Notes: generated by a model from the sequence alone, not told the origin. A stretch of 32,873 nucleotides of DNA from Candidatus Sumerlaeaceae bacterium (GCA_026418615.1 JAOAAY010000004.1:1-32873), one strand, 5' to 3'; shown: positions 14,990 through 24,389, numbered from the stretch's first letter. Numbers and translations: made by a program.

Positions 14990-16819
14990 CTACTCCACCG
15001 TTTCCTCAGTGGTCGTCTCTTCGGCCGGCGGCGGCTCTACGCCGGTCGGAGGGGTTTCCCGGCTCGGGGCCGCAGGTCGCGCGGCTCTCTTCGCGTCGCG
15101 TTTGGGAAATGTCGCCGTGATGTACCATTCCAGCACTTGATCCGCCCGGTTGGGCAGACGAACGGGCTTGTTAGTCCCCTCGTCAAACGCCACGGACTGG
15201 AAAAAGCCGGTTTGCTCGAGTTCCAGCCGCATCTTGTTCACATCGGGCAGCGTTTTGGCGTGCCCCCGCAACTTGATGTATTCCTCTTTCTTGTACTCGA
15301 CGCCCGTCAGGGTGATCTGCGACGGAATAAAGTTGAACGCGCTAATGCGCTCGAGCACATCCAGAGCCCCGTGCTCGTCCTGGATGAAACGGCGGATGAT
15401 GTCGAGCCGGGTCTCCTTGGCGCGCAACTCGTCCACCCGCGATTTCATCTCGCGGTTCTTTTCGACATAGGCCGCCAGCAATTCGTTCTTGGCCGTAAAT
15501 TCCTTGGAAACATACATGTACCCGAGGAGCAGCAGCACGAGGGCCATGACGCCCGTGACCATCCACGAATGCTGCTGGCGCCGGCGCTCGGACTTCTCCA
15601 GATACGCCGCAGGCAGGAGGTTGACGGAAAGCCCGGGACCACCCGCCAGCAGTGCCTCGCCGGCACAAGCCGTGTAGGCCAAGGGCGTGTCGTCTGCCGC
15701 GAGAGCCCGAGAAGCGGCCTCAAAAGTGTCAAAGGCATTGAAGATGCGGGCCGGCACGCCCAGCGCCCTTTCCAGGTATGGCGCCAGCCCGCCGACCAGC
15801 GCCCCCTCGCCGCACAGAAAGAAGCAGTCCACGGGCGGCAGGTTGTACTCGCGCCGCGCAAATTCGAGGGTGCGCCGGATTTCCTTGAGCAGGGCCTGAA
15901 GCCACGCGTGAAGAATCAGGTTGCGCTGGCGCGCGGCGGTCACCGTCGCGCCGGAACCCTGCGCCAACGACGGCACTTGAAAAACACTCGACTCCGAGCC
16001 CGTCAGGCCCGGCTCATCAGCCGCCCGGGCAATGGATTCGTCGGAAAGCACTGGCGAAGCCGCGGCCGTCTCCGCCCCCAGATCCTCAGCCGCCTGCAGG
16101 GCATCGAGGGCGGCCAGCGCGGCTTTGGGTCGGCGCCCTTCCTCCGCGCCGGGCGGACACACACCGGCCGCACGCAATTCCGAGAACAGCCGTTCCGTGC
16201 CCACCGATGCGCCGCGTGTGAAGGTGAAGTTGCCGTCGCGCAACAGGGCAAACTCGCAGCCGGCCGCGCCGATGCTGACGATCGCAGCCACCTTCGACGA
16301 TGCCTCGCCGGACAGCGCGGCCTTGAAAGCATTGAACAGCGCCAGCGACGAGACACCGAGCGATTCCACCCGCAGACCGGCACGCGTGCAGATGTCCACA
16401 TATTCGGTCGCGATGGGCTCGTCTGCGGCGGCCAGCAACACCTCAATGCCCTCCACCCCCTGCCGCCGCAACACGCAATGCGATACGATGTGGCGCTCGG
16501 CATTGAACGGAATGTGGCGCTCGGCCTCGAACCGCGCCATGCCCTCCAATTCCGCATCATTCGAGGCGGGCAGCAGAACCGTGCGCGCCATGACATAGTT
16601 CTTCGGGATCAGCACGCGCACCCGCTGGACATGGAGTTTGCGCGACCGCAAGGCCTCACGCAGAAGTTGCGACCGCTCGGCCACGCGCCGCGACACATCC
16701 TCGTTGCGGGGCAGAGCGATGGAAAACATCGCGCGCACGCTCAAACGGCTGCGCCCCGCGTCGCCGTGAAGCACGCGGCACTCGCTGTCTGTGAATTCTA
16801 TGACGGTTACGACTGGCAT
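14990..16819 (-). CDS. gspL: GspL-type protein: PilM actin-like domain joined to PilN
   Basis: A 609-residue inner-membrane assembly protein. The N-terminal 400 residues form an actin-like PilM/GspL cytoplasmic domain: the start PVVTVIEFTDSECRV, VAAIVSIGAAGCEFALLRDG as the phosphate-loop-like segment, CFFLCGEGALVGGLAPYLE, and LAYTACAGEALLAG. A TM helix follows at about 418-437, then a coiled coil (AKNELLAAYVEKNREMKSR) and a PilN-like periplasmic domain, with an acidic Pro/Glu/Thr tail. The start at 16819 is placed by the PilM domain; no good SD is seen, and a GTG six bases upstream is an alternative. A long GC hairpin (CCGCGC/GCGCGG at 16845-16860) lies in the 73-base gap after gspK. Confidence 0.82.
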   Translation of the reverse strand: MPVVTVIEFTDSECRVLHGDAGRSRLSVRAMFSIALPRNEDVSRRVAERSQLLREALRSRKLHVQRVRVLIPKNYVMARTVLLPASNDAELEGMARFEAERHIPFNAERHIVSHCVLRRQGVEGIEVLLAAADEPIATEYVDICTRAGLRVESLGVSSLALFNAFKAALSGEASSKVAAIVSIGAAGCEFALLRDGNFTFTRGASVGTERLFSELRAAGVCPPGAEEGRRPKAALAALDALQAAEDLGAETAAASPVLSDESIARAADEPGLTGSESSVFQVPSLAQGSGATVTAARQRNLILHAWLQALLKEIRRTLEFARREYNLPPVDCFFLCGEGALVGGLAPYLERALGVPARIFNAFDTFEAASRALAADDTPLAYTACAGEALLAGGPGLSVNLLPAAYLEKSERRRQQHSWMVTGVMALVLLLLGYMYVSKEFTAKNELLAAYVEKNREMKSRVDELRAKETRLDIIRRFIQDEHGALDVLERISAFNFIPSQITLTGVEYKKEEYIKLRGHAKTLPDVNKMRLELEQTGFFQSVAFDEGTNKPVRLPNRADQVLEWYITATFPKRDAKRAARPAAPSRETPPTGVEPPPAEETTTEETVE

Positions 16820-16892
16820 GACCACACACCAAAAGCGCTGGCGACCGCGCCGGCGCGCGGCACCGCCGACCGGGAGAGGAGACCGTGAGCGG

Positions 16893-18221
16893 CTACTCGA
16901 TCCATTGCAACACCCGAATGGCAGGAATGCGAATGAAGTTGTCCTCGTTGCGCTCGCCGCGGCGCGACCGACCGCCGCCCGACCGCCGCCGCGAGGCAAA
17001 ACCGCCCCGCTCCCGGCTGCCGCTGCTGCCCAACAGCCGCGCGTCCTCCGGATTGTAAGTCTCCAGCCGCTTGTCCACAATCACACTGATCGTTTTCTCC
17101 GCCCGGCCGGCGCGCCCCGTGCCAACAATCATATAAACATTCGACTTGAAATCCACGCTGACCCCGAGCGCCCCCGAGTTGCCCAACAAGGCCAGCGAGG
17201 CGTCGTTCATCCCCGGCACCTTTTGCAGGTCGGCCAGACTCTTGAAGGCGTCGTCCGGGCTGGGCGCTCGTTTGCCCCGCCCCCCGCCCCGGAAGTTGAC
17301 GATGGACTCAGCCGCCGTCTGCGCGGCGTCCATGTTCGTCAGATTCCCCGCCGCATACAGGATGATGGTCAGCACTTCCTCGCTCGCCGTGTTCAGGTTG
17401 ATGCGGCCCGAACCGTTGACCGTCACGATCTCGCTCATGGGAAGCGGCTCGCGGCGCGCCCGGCGCGCCCGGCGCTCGCGCTGGCTGCGGCCGATGGCGG
17501 CCCGGTTGCGCCGCTCGAGCCGCTCGGCCTCGCGGGCCTCAGGATCGAAACCGTAGAACAGATCCGGCGTCATGCCGCAGACATCGAGCAACTGCTCCAC
17601 CGTCAGGAACGGCTCGTTGGGGCAGCGGTAAATCAGATCGGATTCCAGCGTGTCGCGCCGGATCCGCTGGCCCAGCAACTGGCTGTAAAACTCATTTTCG
17701 AGGTCCGCCGCACTGCCAGTGACCCGGTTGTCCGCGTCGCGCCAATCCACGATGGCGTTGGCGATGTCATCGCTCTCCGGCGATTCGAGCCCGTAAAACT
17801 CCATCATCGCCCGCAACAACCGCGCGTTCGCCGTGTTAATGTTGATCTTGCTGTCTTCGTCAATGATCTCCAACTCGTAGGTTCCCGCGCCCAGTTGTTC
17901 CGGTTCGTCCTGATCGCGCCGCCACGGCTGCGCCCAGACATCGCTGAAGGCGTCGTAGGGCTGGTTGGGGTTTTCCTGAAAATCAATGAGCAGATCATTC
18001 TGCAGATGCGTCATCCCCACAGCCACGGCGCTCTTGGCGAGGTTGTAAGCCTGCAATTGCTCGCGCTGGAACAAGGCCAGGCGCGAATCAATCCGGACAT
18101 CGAACGCCAGCGAAGTCGCGACAATGCTGAGGACCACGACCATCCACAGCACGAGCGCCATGACGACTCCGCGCTGGCGCGCGCGGCCGCCTTGCGCCCG
18201 GATGCGCAGCGAGCAGATCAT
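16893..18221 (-). CDS. gspK: Minor pseudopilin GspK
   Basis: A 442-residue protein of the type II pseudopilus tip. The N-terminal prepilin-like segment reads RQRGVVMALVLWMVVVLSIV. It lacks Glu at position 5 after the cleavage Gly, as is typical of GspK. A large globular domain follows, with ININTANARLLRAMM and INLNTASEEVLTIIL, helix-hairpin-helix/SAM-like segments known from GspK. The C-terminus has an Arg/Gly/Ser-rich basic run (about 415-430). The start at 18221 is set by a GGGGGGG SD at 9 bases and by a one-base gap from the preceding stop (TGAGATG). Confidence 0.9.
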   Translation of the reverse strand: MICSLRIRAQGGRARQRGVVMALVLWMVVVLSIVATSLAFDVRIDSRLALFQREQLQAYNLAKSAVAVGMTHLQNDLLIDFQENPNQPYDAFSDVWAQPWRRDQDEPEQLGAGTYELEIIDEDSKININTANARLLRAMMEFYGLESPESDDIANAIVDWRDADNRVTGSAADLENEFYSQLLGQRIRRDTLESDLIYRCPNEPFLTVEQLLDVCGMTPDLFYGFDPEAREAERLERRNRAAIGRSQRERRARRARREPLPMSEIVTVNGSGRINLNTASEEVLTIILYAAGNLTNMDAAQTAAESIVNFRGGGRGKRAPSPDDAFKSLADLQKVPGMNDASLALLGNSGALGVSVDFKSNVYMIVGTGRAGRAEKTISVIVDKRLETYNPEDARLLGSSGSRERGGFASRRRSGGGRSRRGERNEDNFIRIPAIRVLQWIE

Positions 18222-18222
18222 C

Positions 18223-19191
18223 TCACTGCACCCCCCCTGAATCGGCGCGCTCACCCCGCCGGTTGCGAAGCGTCCGGCGCGCGTTGGCATCCTCTTGCGG
18301 AGGAATATAGGTTTCCTGCGACTGCGGCAGTTGGACCACCTGCCGGTAGGTCCGCTTGCGGCCGGGATTCTTCGTGTCGCGGAATACCACCGTCACCTCG
18401 ACCCACGCGGGAACATTGTCGGGCGGCATGTTCTGCGCCTGCTCCAGCGCCCGGTTCGGATCCGTGATGCCGAGCGCCGCCGCCGCGTTGGCACCCTCGT
18501 CATCCTCCGTCGGGTTGCGGTAACGGTTTTCGTTGGAGTCCCAATCGGGCGCCGAATACCACTCGCCTCCGTAATAGTATCCGTATTTGACATCAAAGCC
18601 TTCGACATCGCGCGCCATGCGCTCTTTGACAGGCTCGACGGGTTTCGGAATCTCGTTGCCGTTGTCGTCCACCTCGGGCGCCAGCACATCGTCGAGGCTG
18701 CGCACGAGTTCCCCGCCCTCGATGGCATAGCGCACCCGTGCCAGTCCCCACATCTTGCGATCCTCGCGCCGCGTCAGATGCTGCGATCGGACGAAGGTCA
18801 GGTCGTCGCTCTCGCCGTTGTCCTGACCCCGGAACGACAGGTCAATCTCCGGCCCGAGATCCTCGAGACCCATCTCCTCGTAGATCTCCGCCTCGCTCAT
18901 GCCGCTCTGCAGGGCCTGCTTGATCTGCTGCTCGATCATCTGCTCGCGCTGGCGCCGTACAACATTATACTGGCTCGAAGGCTTGTAGAACAGGTTGCGC
19001 AGGTCGTCGGCAATCTGGTTCATCACAAACCGCGCCGTCTGTTCGCTCTCTGCATGCCCGATCCCCAGCGAGTAGGCCTTCATGGCGGTCTGGAAAGTCA
19101 TGACTAGCGAACCCATCACCAGGCTGAGGATGACGGTGGCGACCATGACTTCGATCAGGGTGAATCCGCGGGCTGGGCAGAAGCGCTTCAT
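18223..19191 (-). CDS. GspJ-like pseudopilin
   Basis: A 322-residue prepilin with a short basic leader and the cleavage/methylation motif RG-FTLIEVMVATVILSLVMG, including Glu5. It is longer than typical GspJ (about 200), with an acidic, Gln/Glu-rich insertion (about 80-120) and a C-terminal stretch VEVTVVFRDTKNPGRKRTYRQVVQLP similar to GspJ ends. Its position between the GspI-like gene and gspK supports the GspJ role in the tip complex. The gap to the upstream stop is six bases. Confidence 0.78.
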   Translation of the reverse strand: MKRFCPARGFTLIEVMVATVILSLVMGSLVMTFQTAMKAYSLGIGHAESEQTARFVMNQIADDLRNLFYKPSSQYNVVRRQREQMIEQQIKQALQSGMSEAEIYEEMGLEDLGPEIDLSFRGQDNGESDDLTFVRSQHLTRREDRKMWGLARVRYAIEGGELVRSLDDVLAPEVDDNGNEIPKPVEPVKERMARDVEGFDVKYGYYYGGEWYSAPDWDSNENRYRNPTEDDEGANAAAALGITDPNRALEQAQNMPPDNVPAWVEVTVVFRDTKNPGRKRTYRQVVQLPQSQETYIPPQEDANARRTLRNRRGERADSGGVQ

Positions 19192-19197
19192 GGCCGG

Positions 19198-19695
19198 TCA
19201 GCGCTCTTCCTTGAACAATTCGTTCAGGAATTTCGACTGGTAGGAAAACCGTTCGATCGGGGCGAGGTAAAGATGCGCTTGCGCCACCTGCACAGGCTCG
19301 CGGTTGAGGCGCCCCTCGTGCCAGACCGTCACCCGCACCAGCCGCAGCGGCTTGAGGTCGCGCACATTGGCCGTCGTTTTCAACCCCTTGTACCGAATCG
19401 TCTCCTCCTCGTATTCCACCTCGTACGAGAATTGCGGGAAGCCCTGATCCTCGAAAGTGCCGCGGGTGACCTTCGCCGATGGCGGCCGCACCTCCAAGTC
19501 CTGCAGCAGGCTCTCGCACAGCACACACCCCTGAGTCGTGATGTCGTTGCGCCGGATCGCGTTCATCGAGAGCGTGAACGAACGCATCAGCGTCGCCAGC
19601 GACACACCGAGGATGACCATCGAGACGATGACCTCGAGCAGGACAAACCCGGCCGCCGCACGGCGCCCGGGACGCGCACCAAAAACGCGGATCAT
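19198..19695 (-). CDS. GspI-like pseudopilin
   Basis: A 165-residue prepilin. After a basic leader, the processing site is AAAG-FVLLEVIVSMVILGVSLATL, with Glu5 in place. The globular part contains two Cys (GCVLCESLLQDLE) that could pair. The ATG at 19695 overlaps the preceding stop (ATGA) and follows a GGGGGAGGG tract. Length and order fit GspI, the hub of the tip trimer with J and K; the name is by context more than by sequence. Confidence 0.75.
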   Translation of the reverse strand: MIRVFGARPGRRAAAGFVLLEVIVSMVILGVSLATLMRSFTLSMNAIRRNDITTQGCVLCESLLQDLEVRPPSAKVTRGTFEDQGFPQFSYEVEYEEETIRYKGLKTTANVRDLKPLRLVRVTVWHEGRLNREPVQVAQAHLYLAPIERFSYQSKFLNELFKEER

Positions 19696-20315
19696 ACGGC
19701 CCTCCCCCGGCCTGCCTCGCAACGGGGGCACGACGCCCGCTTCTCCTCAGCGGCCGCCCGCTTGTCCGCCGCCGACCCATTCGTCACCTCGGTCAGTCCC
19801 GTCGGCTTGAGAACCTCGATCGTGATCCGCCTGTTGTTGCGGTTGGCCAGAGTGATCATGGCAGGCGAGGCGGAACCGTCAGGGAAGAAATCCACGGCGA
19901 TCACCTTGCCATCAATCACATTATCTTCCACCGTGGTGACTTCCTCGAACCAGATGTCGCGGTGAAGTGCGCGCGGCTGCTCGAACAGACTTTTCTTGGG
20001 CTGTGCGCCGCCCGTCGAGCGCTTCTCCGGCTCCGGCTGGCGCAGGTCGAGCCGGAATTCCCGCTTCTCCAGATCCAGAAAAACACTGGTGATCCGTTGG
20101 CCCAGCACGGCCTCCGCACGGGCGTATTTCATCAGCCCGACCATCTCCCGCGCCGCCGCGCGCAGCCGGTTGCGCTCGTTGAAGCCACGCATGACCGGAA
20201 ACGCCACCGCCACCAGCGCGGCCATGATTGTCACGGCGACCATGATCTCCACCATGGTCATTCCGACCTCGCGCTGGCGCCGGCGCCGGCCCGTCTGGCG
20301 GAAACCACCCCTCAT
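19692..20315 (-). CDS. GspH-like pseudopilin
   Basis: A 207-residue prepilin with a basic leader and cleavage at VG-MTMVEIMVAVTIMAALVAV, so Met is residue +1 and Glu is at +5. The following AAREMVGLMKYARAEAVLGQR is the GspH/FimT pattern. The C-terminal tail is Ala/Glu/Lys-rich with SCPRC near the end, unusual for a periplasmic pseudopilin and possibly a disulfide or metal pair. It overlaps both neighbours by ATGA. As the operon has no gspG, this protein could also be the major subunit, though the H-type features argue otherwise. Confidence 0.75.
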   Translation of the reverse strand: MRGGFRQTGRRRRQREVGMTMVEIMVAVTIMAALVAVAFPVMRGFNERNRLRAAAREMVGLMKYARAEAVLGQRITSVFLDLEKREFRLDLRQPEPEKRSTGGAQPKKSLFEQPRALHRDIWFEEVTTVEDNVIDGKVIAVDFFPDGSASPAMITLANRNNRRITIEVLKPTGLTEVTNGSAADKRAAAEEKRASCPRCEAGRGRAV

Positions 20316-21529
20316 GTGCCCGCGCTCGGATCAATCGAGAAGATGGGCAGCAGCATCGAAACTACAATGAAACCCACGACAATCCCCATCGCGAGAATGA
20401 TCACCGGCTCGATGAGCCCTGTCGCCGTTTTGACAGCGCGGTCCACCTCCATCTCGTAACTGCGGGCGATCTTGAATAGGACATCGTCGAGCCGGCCCGT
20501 CTCCTCGCCGATGGCCATCATGTTGACCACAACGGGCGGAAAGACTTTTGACTTTTTGAGCGGCGCGGCCACTCCCTCGCCTTGCGTCACATTCTGCGGA
20601 ATCGTGGCCACTTCGTCCGCCACCACGCGGTTGTTCAGCACGCCGTGCACAATCTCCAGCGCCGGCAGGATCGAGACGCCGTTGTGCAGCAGCGACCCGA
20701 GTGTGCGCGCAAAATTGGCGATCTCGCGCTTCACGACGATCCCCCCGATGACCGGCAGCCGCACGATCAGAGAATCTATCGCACGCCGGCCCTCGGGCGA
20801 CTTGAACGCACGGTACGCGAGCAGCGCAAGCACGGCCAGACCGCCCAGCAGGAAATACCAGTATTGAACCAGAAAAGCGTTGGCTTCCAGCAGCATCTGC
20901 GTCGGCAGCGGCAACGCTTGGTTCAACTCGCCGTAAATGCGCAGGATTTTCGGCATGACGACCGTCAACATCACGATCACCGCCCCGATGCCGACGACCA
21001 CCATGACCGCCGGGTAGGCCAGAGCCGACAAAATCTTTGATCGAGTCTCGGCTTCTTGCTCCGCAAAATCCGCGAGACGGCTCAGCACCACATCCAGCAT
21101 GCCGCCGGCCTCGCCCGATTTCACCATGGCCGTGTACAGTTTGGAAAAAACCTTCGGGTGCTTGCTCATCGCGGCCGCCAGCGAATCGCCGCCGGACACA
21201 TCTTGTTGGATCGAGGTGATGACCTCCACCAAGGCCGGATTGGCTGTCTGATTTTGCATCACGGCCAGCGCTTTGACCAACGGGATGCCCGAGTTGAGCA
21301 GGTCCGATAATTGCCGGTTGAAGGTCGCAAGGTCGGCCAGTTTCACCCGCCGCCCAAGGCGCATGGCCGCCACCGCCCCCGGCCGCTTCTCCGTCTGGTT
21401 TTCCACCGATACCGGGAAGTAACCCATCGCCTGCAGCCGCGAGACGACCATGGCGTTGGACTCCGCCTCGATGGTCCCCGTGATCAACTGCCCGCCGGGA
21501 TCTTTTGCCTTGTACGAAAACAGCGCCAT
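20312..21529 (-). CDS. gspF: Type II secretion inner-membrane platform protein GspF
   Basis: A 405-residue polytopic protein at the centre of the inner-membrane platform. It has the duplicated GspF/PilC cytoplasmic domain: FNRQLSDLLNSGIPLVKALAVM in the first repeat and FARTLGSLLHNGVSILPALEIV in the second. Three TM regions are seen (about 170-190, 220-240 and 370-395), and the N-terminus YKAKDPGGQLITGTIEAES is typical. The start at 21529 follows GAGGG closely. The length is standard. It lies 85 bases after gspE and overlaps the GspH-like gene by ATGA. Confidence 0.93.
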   Translation of the reverse strand: MALFSYKAKDPGGQLITGTIEAESNAMVVSRLQAMGYFPVSVENQTEKRPGAVAAMRLGRRVKLADLATFNRQLSDLLNSGIPLVKALAVMQNQTANPALVEVITSIQQDVSGGDSLAAAMSKHPKVFSKLYTAMVKSGEAGGMLDVVLSRLADFAEQEAETRSKILSALAYPAVMVVVGIGAVIVMLTVVMPKILRIYGELNQALPLPTQMLLEANAFLVQYWYFLLGGLAVLALLAYRAFKSPEGRRAIDSLIVRLPVIGGIVVKREIANFARTLGSLLHNGVSILPALEIVHGVLNNRVVADEVATIPQNVTQGEGVAAPLKKSKVFPPVVVNMMAIGEETGRLDDVLFKIARSYEMEVDRAVKTATGLIEPVIILAMGIVVGFIVVSMLLPIFSIDPSAGT

Positions 21530-21614
21530 AAACCCTCAGCACCTGTCCTTCGCCGGTGCCGCCGTTTCACGAACGCATTGCACCGCTCCGACGCCGCAAC
21601 GCGCCCCGCGCCTG

Positions 21615-23351
21615 TCACTCATCGTAGAGCGCACCGCCGAACTCATCCTCCATCGTCACGCGCAACACCTCGTCCATCGTTGTCAGGCCTGCGCGCACCT
21701 TGAGCCAGCCATCTTCGCGAATCGGGCGCATCCCCTCGGCCAGCGCCTGTTTCTTGATCACATTGGCCGGCTGGCGATCCACCACGAGCCGCTTGATCTC
21801 CTCGCTCATGCGGATAATCTCGTAAATGGCCGTGCGGCCGCGGAAACCTGTGTAACGGCACGAGTCGCACCCGACAGGGCGCATGAAAACGGCACCCTCC
21901 GTGTCGAGGCGGCTGCCGCTCAGACGCCGCAACAGGTTGGCGTCGGGGTGGAAGGGCTGCTTGCATTTCGGGCACAACACCCGCACCAGCCGCTGGGCCA
22001 GCAAACCCTCCACTGAACTCGCAACGAGGAACGGCTCGATGCCCATGTCGAGCAGACGGCTCACGGCACCCGCCGCGTCGTTCGTGTGAAGCGTCGAAAA
22101 CACCAGGTGACCCGTCAGAGCCGCGCGGATGGCAGCCTGCGCCGTCTCCGGATCGCGCGTCTCGCCGACCATGATCACATCCGGGTCTTGGCGCAACATC
22201 GTCCGAAGCACCCGCGCAAAAGTCAGGTCAATCTGCGGATTCACCTGCACCTGAGTCACGCCCGGGATCCGGTACTCGATGGGGTCCTCCACCGTCAGGA
22301 TCTTCTTGTCGATCGTGTTGATCTCCGTCAGCGACGCGTAAAGGGTCGTGGATTTGCCCGAACCCGTCGGACCCGTGACAAAGATGATGCCGTGCGGCTT
22401 CTGGATCATCCGCCGCAAAATCTTCACATTGTGCTCGTCGAGCCCCAGTTTGTCCAGCGACACCAGTTCGCTGTCGCGCGAGAGGATGCGGATGGAGATA
22501 CTCTCGCCGTAGGGCGTCGGCAGCGTCGAGACGCGCAGGTCGTATTCCTTGTTTTCGTTCTTGATCTTGATCTTGCCGTCCTGAGGCAGGCGACGCTCGG
22601 CGATGTTGAGATCCGCCATGATCTTGATACGCGAGATGATGGCGCTCTGGAAGCGCTTGATCGTCGGCGGAATCGCCGCCTCGTAGAGCATGCCGTCAAT
22701 GCGATACCGGACGCGCAACTCGCCCTCGAGCGGCTCCACATGGATGTCCGTGGCGCGGTCCGCCATGGCCTCGGCGATGATCTGGTTGACGAACCGGACA
22801 ATCGAAGCGTCCTCGGCCATCGCGTCAATGTCCGTCACATCCGCCTGAACATCAATGGCCACCTCGCCGCGGCGATCCTCGATGAGTTCCTCCACCGTCG
22901 CGGCGCCGATGCCATAATACTTCTTGATCGCGTCGTCAATGTCCTTCGTGGACGACACGACCGGCTCCACCTCGAGTTTCAGCATCAGGCTCAGATCGTC
23001 GAGCATGTGCACATTCAGGGGGTCGCTGCACGCCACGCGGATCGTGCCGTTGTGCTGATCCACCGGCACCAGATGAAAGTGGCTCGCCACTTTGGCGGGA
23101 ATCCGTTCGATCACCTCCTTGGCGATTTGCAGTTCGCTCAGTTTCACGAACGGAATCTGAAGATGCTGGGCCAGCGCCCGAAGGACATCCTCCTCCTGCG
23201 CCAAACCCATTTTCACGATTACCAAGTCGAGCCGGTCACCCGTCTTATGGGATTCACGGATGGCATGATCGAGATCGTCCGGGTCCAGCCGTCCCGAAGC
23301 CACGAGCGACTGGCCTACCAACATCTCCGGACTGGTCATCTTTGTTGTCAT
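21615..23351 (-). CDS. gspE: Type II secretion assembly ATPase GspE
   Basis: A 578-residue hexameric motor ATPase. The N-terminal MshEN-type region (about 1-150) is followed by the ATPase core with Walker A GPTGSGKST (Lys333), Walker B DPDVIMVGETRD and the His box STLHTNDA. A four-cysteine zinc motif CPKCKQPF ... CDSCRYTGFRGR is typical of GspE/PilB. The start at 23351 is chosen for its AAGAAGG SD at about 11 bases; an ATG four codons later is an alternative. It is the first gene of the secretion operon. In the MshEN repeats several residues of the published c-di-GMP-binding pattern look replaced. Confidence 0.94.
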   Translation of the reverse strand: MTTKMTSPEMLVGQSLVASGRLDPDDLDHAIRESHKTGDRLDLVIVKMGLAQEEDVLRALAQHLQIPFVKLSELQIAKEVIERIPAKVASHFHLVPVDQHNGTIRVACSDPLNVHMLDDLSLMLKLEVEPVVSSTKDIDDAIKKYYGIGAATVEELIEDRRGEVAIDVQADVTDIDAMAEDASIVRFVNQIIAEAMADRATDIHVEPLEGELRVRYRIDGMLYEAAIPPTIKRFQSAIISRIKIMADLNIAERRLPQDGKIKIKNENKEYDLRVSTLPTPYGESISIRILSRDSELVSLDKLGLDEHNVKILRRMIQKPHGIIFVTGPTGSGKSTTLYASLTEINTIDKKILTVEDPIEYRIPGVTQVQVNPQIDLTFARVLRTMLRQDPDVIMVGETRDPETAQAAIRAALTGHLVFSTLHTNDAAGAVSRLLDMGIEPFLVASSVEGLLAQRLVRVLCPKCKQPFHPDANLLRRLSGSRLDTEGAVFMRPVGCDSCRYTGFRGRTAIYEIIRMSEEIKRLVVDRQPANVIKKQALAEGMRPIREDGWLKVRAGLTTMDEVLRVTMEDEFGGALYDE

Positions 23352-23431
23352 CGCTGACACCGCCTTCTTATTCCAACACGGCCGGCACGGCCCGACAAGG
23401 CACACTCCGCCCAGAGGCCGATGCATCAAGA

Positions 23432-23440
23432 ATCATACCA
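23432..23440 (-). promoter_or_regulatory. Possible extended -10 promoter of the gsp operon
   Basis: On the minus strand TGGTATGAT fits an extended -10 (TGN-TATGAT, 5 of 6 at the hexamer), about 80 bases before the gspE start. No good -35 lies at 17 bp, which extended -10 promoters can tolerate. A second AT-rich TATATT near 23538-23543 is an alternative. The rest of 23352-23629 has no gene I can support. Confidence 0.35.
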
Positions 23441-23629
23441 CCCGAATGTCGCGATCTCTCGGCAAAAGTGACCCGCCAAGCCTCGCTGCCGAAAAGCGAA
23501 AGTACAACATCTGATCCGCATCCAACAATGGCGTACAATATATGAACCTTGCGCCCCTTCCCCGAAAACTGCCCGCCAAAGTCCCGACCCGCAAGGCAAC
23601 CGCGCGCGGCTTGCGAAATCACAACCCGG

Positions 23630-24361
23630 CTACGCTCGCAGCGGACGCTTAAACGGCACTCCAGCCCGCCGTGGGTAGGTTGCTGGCGTCTCCGCCATTT
23701 TGCGGACGCGCAAGATCAGGCGATCCTGACGGTCGCCTGCGAACCGGTATGCGTACGGCGGCTCGACACGACCACCGAGTAGCCCTGCCACGGTCTCCAG
23801 TGGACTTGCGTCGGCGGCTGTCTTCCAGAGCAGTAGCAGCCCGCCGTCGCGCAGCAAAGGCAGTCCGACCTCCAAAAGACTGGCCGTGGAGCCGACGGCC
23901 CGCGCGGTCACAAGGTCAAACATCCCGCGCCATGCCGGATCGCGCCCCGCATCTTCCGCCCGCATGGCCAGCGTTGTGACATTTGTCAGCCCCAGTTCTT
24001 GAGACACTTGCGCGATGAACGAGGCTTTTTTGCCGACAGACTCTATGCCCGTCCACTCGCAGCCCGGAAAGGCCACAGCCAGCGGAATCAGCGGAAACCC
24101 GGCTCCGCAGCCCACATCGGCCGCGCGCCGGGCCGCCGCCAGTTGCGCGGGCGCCGCGTCGAGCGCCGCCAACGAATCGGCAAAATGCGCCACCGCCATG
24201 CGCTGCGGATCCGTGATGGTCGTCAGATTGGTCCGCTCGTTGGCAGCCAGCAACAGCCCTGCAAAGCGCGCCAGCATGGCCACTGCGGCATCACCAAGCC
24301 GCGCTATCTCGGGTATCGCCCGAAGCACAATTGCATCAAACGATGTCACGCCTGCCTTCAT
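23630..24361 (-). CDS. rsmG: 16S rRNA (guanine-N7) methyltransferase RsmG
   Basis: A 243-residue SAM-dependent methyltransferase that in other bacteria modifies 16S rRNA G527. Motifs are NERTNLTTITDP, HFADSLAAL, the SAM loop ADVGCGAGFPLIPLA, ESVGKKASFIAQ, VTARAVGS and the C-terminal TPATYPRRAGVPFKRPL. The length is slightly above the usual 205-240. The start at 24361 is the first sensible ATG, with no strong SD. It is divergent from the CHAD gene, leaving only 28 bases between the two starts. It is not next to parA/parB or mnmG in this window, unlike in many genomes. Confidence 0.94.
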   Translation of the reverse strand: MKAGVTSFDAIVLRAIPEIARLGDAAVAMLARFAGLLLAANERTNLTTITDPQRMAVAHFADSLAALDAAPAQLAAARRAADVGCGAGFPLIPLAVAFPGCEWTGIESVGKKASFIAQVSQELGLTNVTTLAMRAEDAGRDPAWRGMFDLVTARAVGSTASLLEVGLPLLRDGGLLLLWKTAADASPLETVAGLLGGRVEPPYAYRFAGDRQDRLILRVRKMAETPATYPRRAGVPFKRPLRA

Positions 24362-24389
24362 GGTAATTGCTTATGCTGTGAATCGCCCA

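Noticed and set aside
14975-18467. Long plus-strand frames opposite gspL, gspK and the gspJ-like gene
   Set aside because: Antisense shadows with no domain; the minus-strand genes are coupled by overlaps and carry prepilin motifs.
23368-23622. 84-codon minus-strand frame between gspE and rsmG
   Set aside because: No recognisable domain or SD; it covers the likely gsp promoter region.
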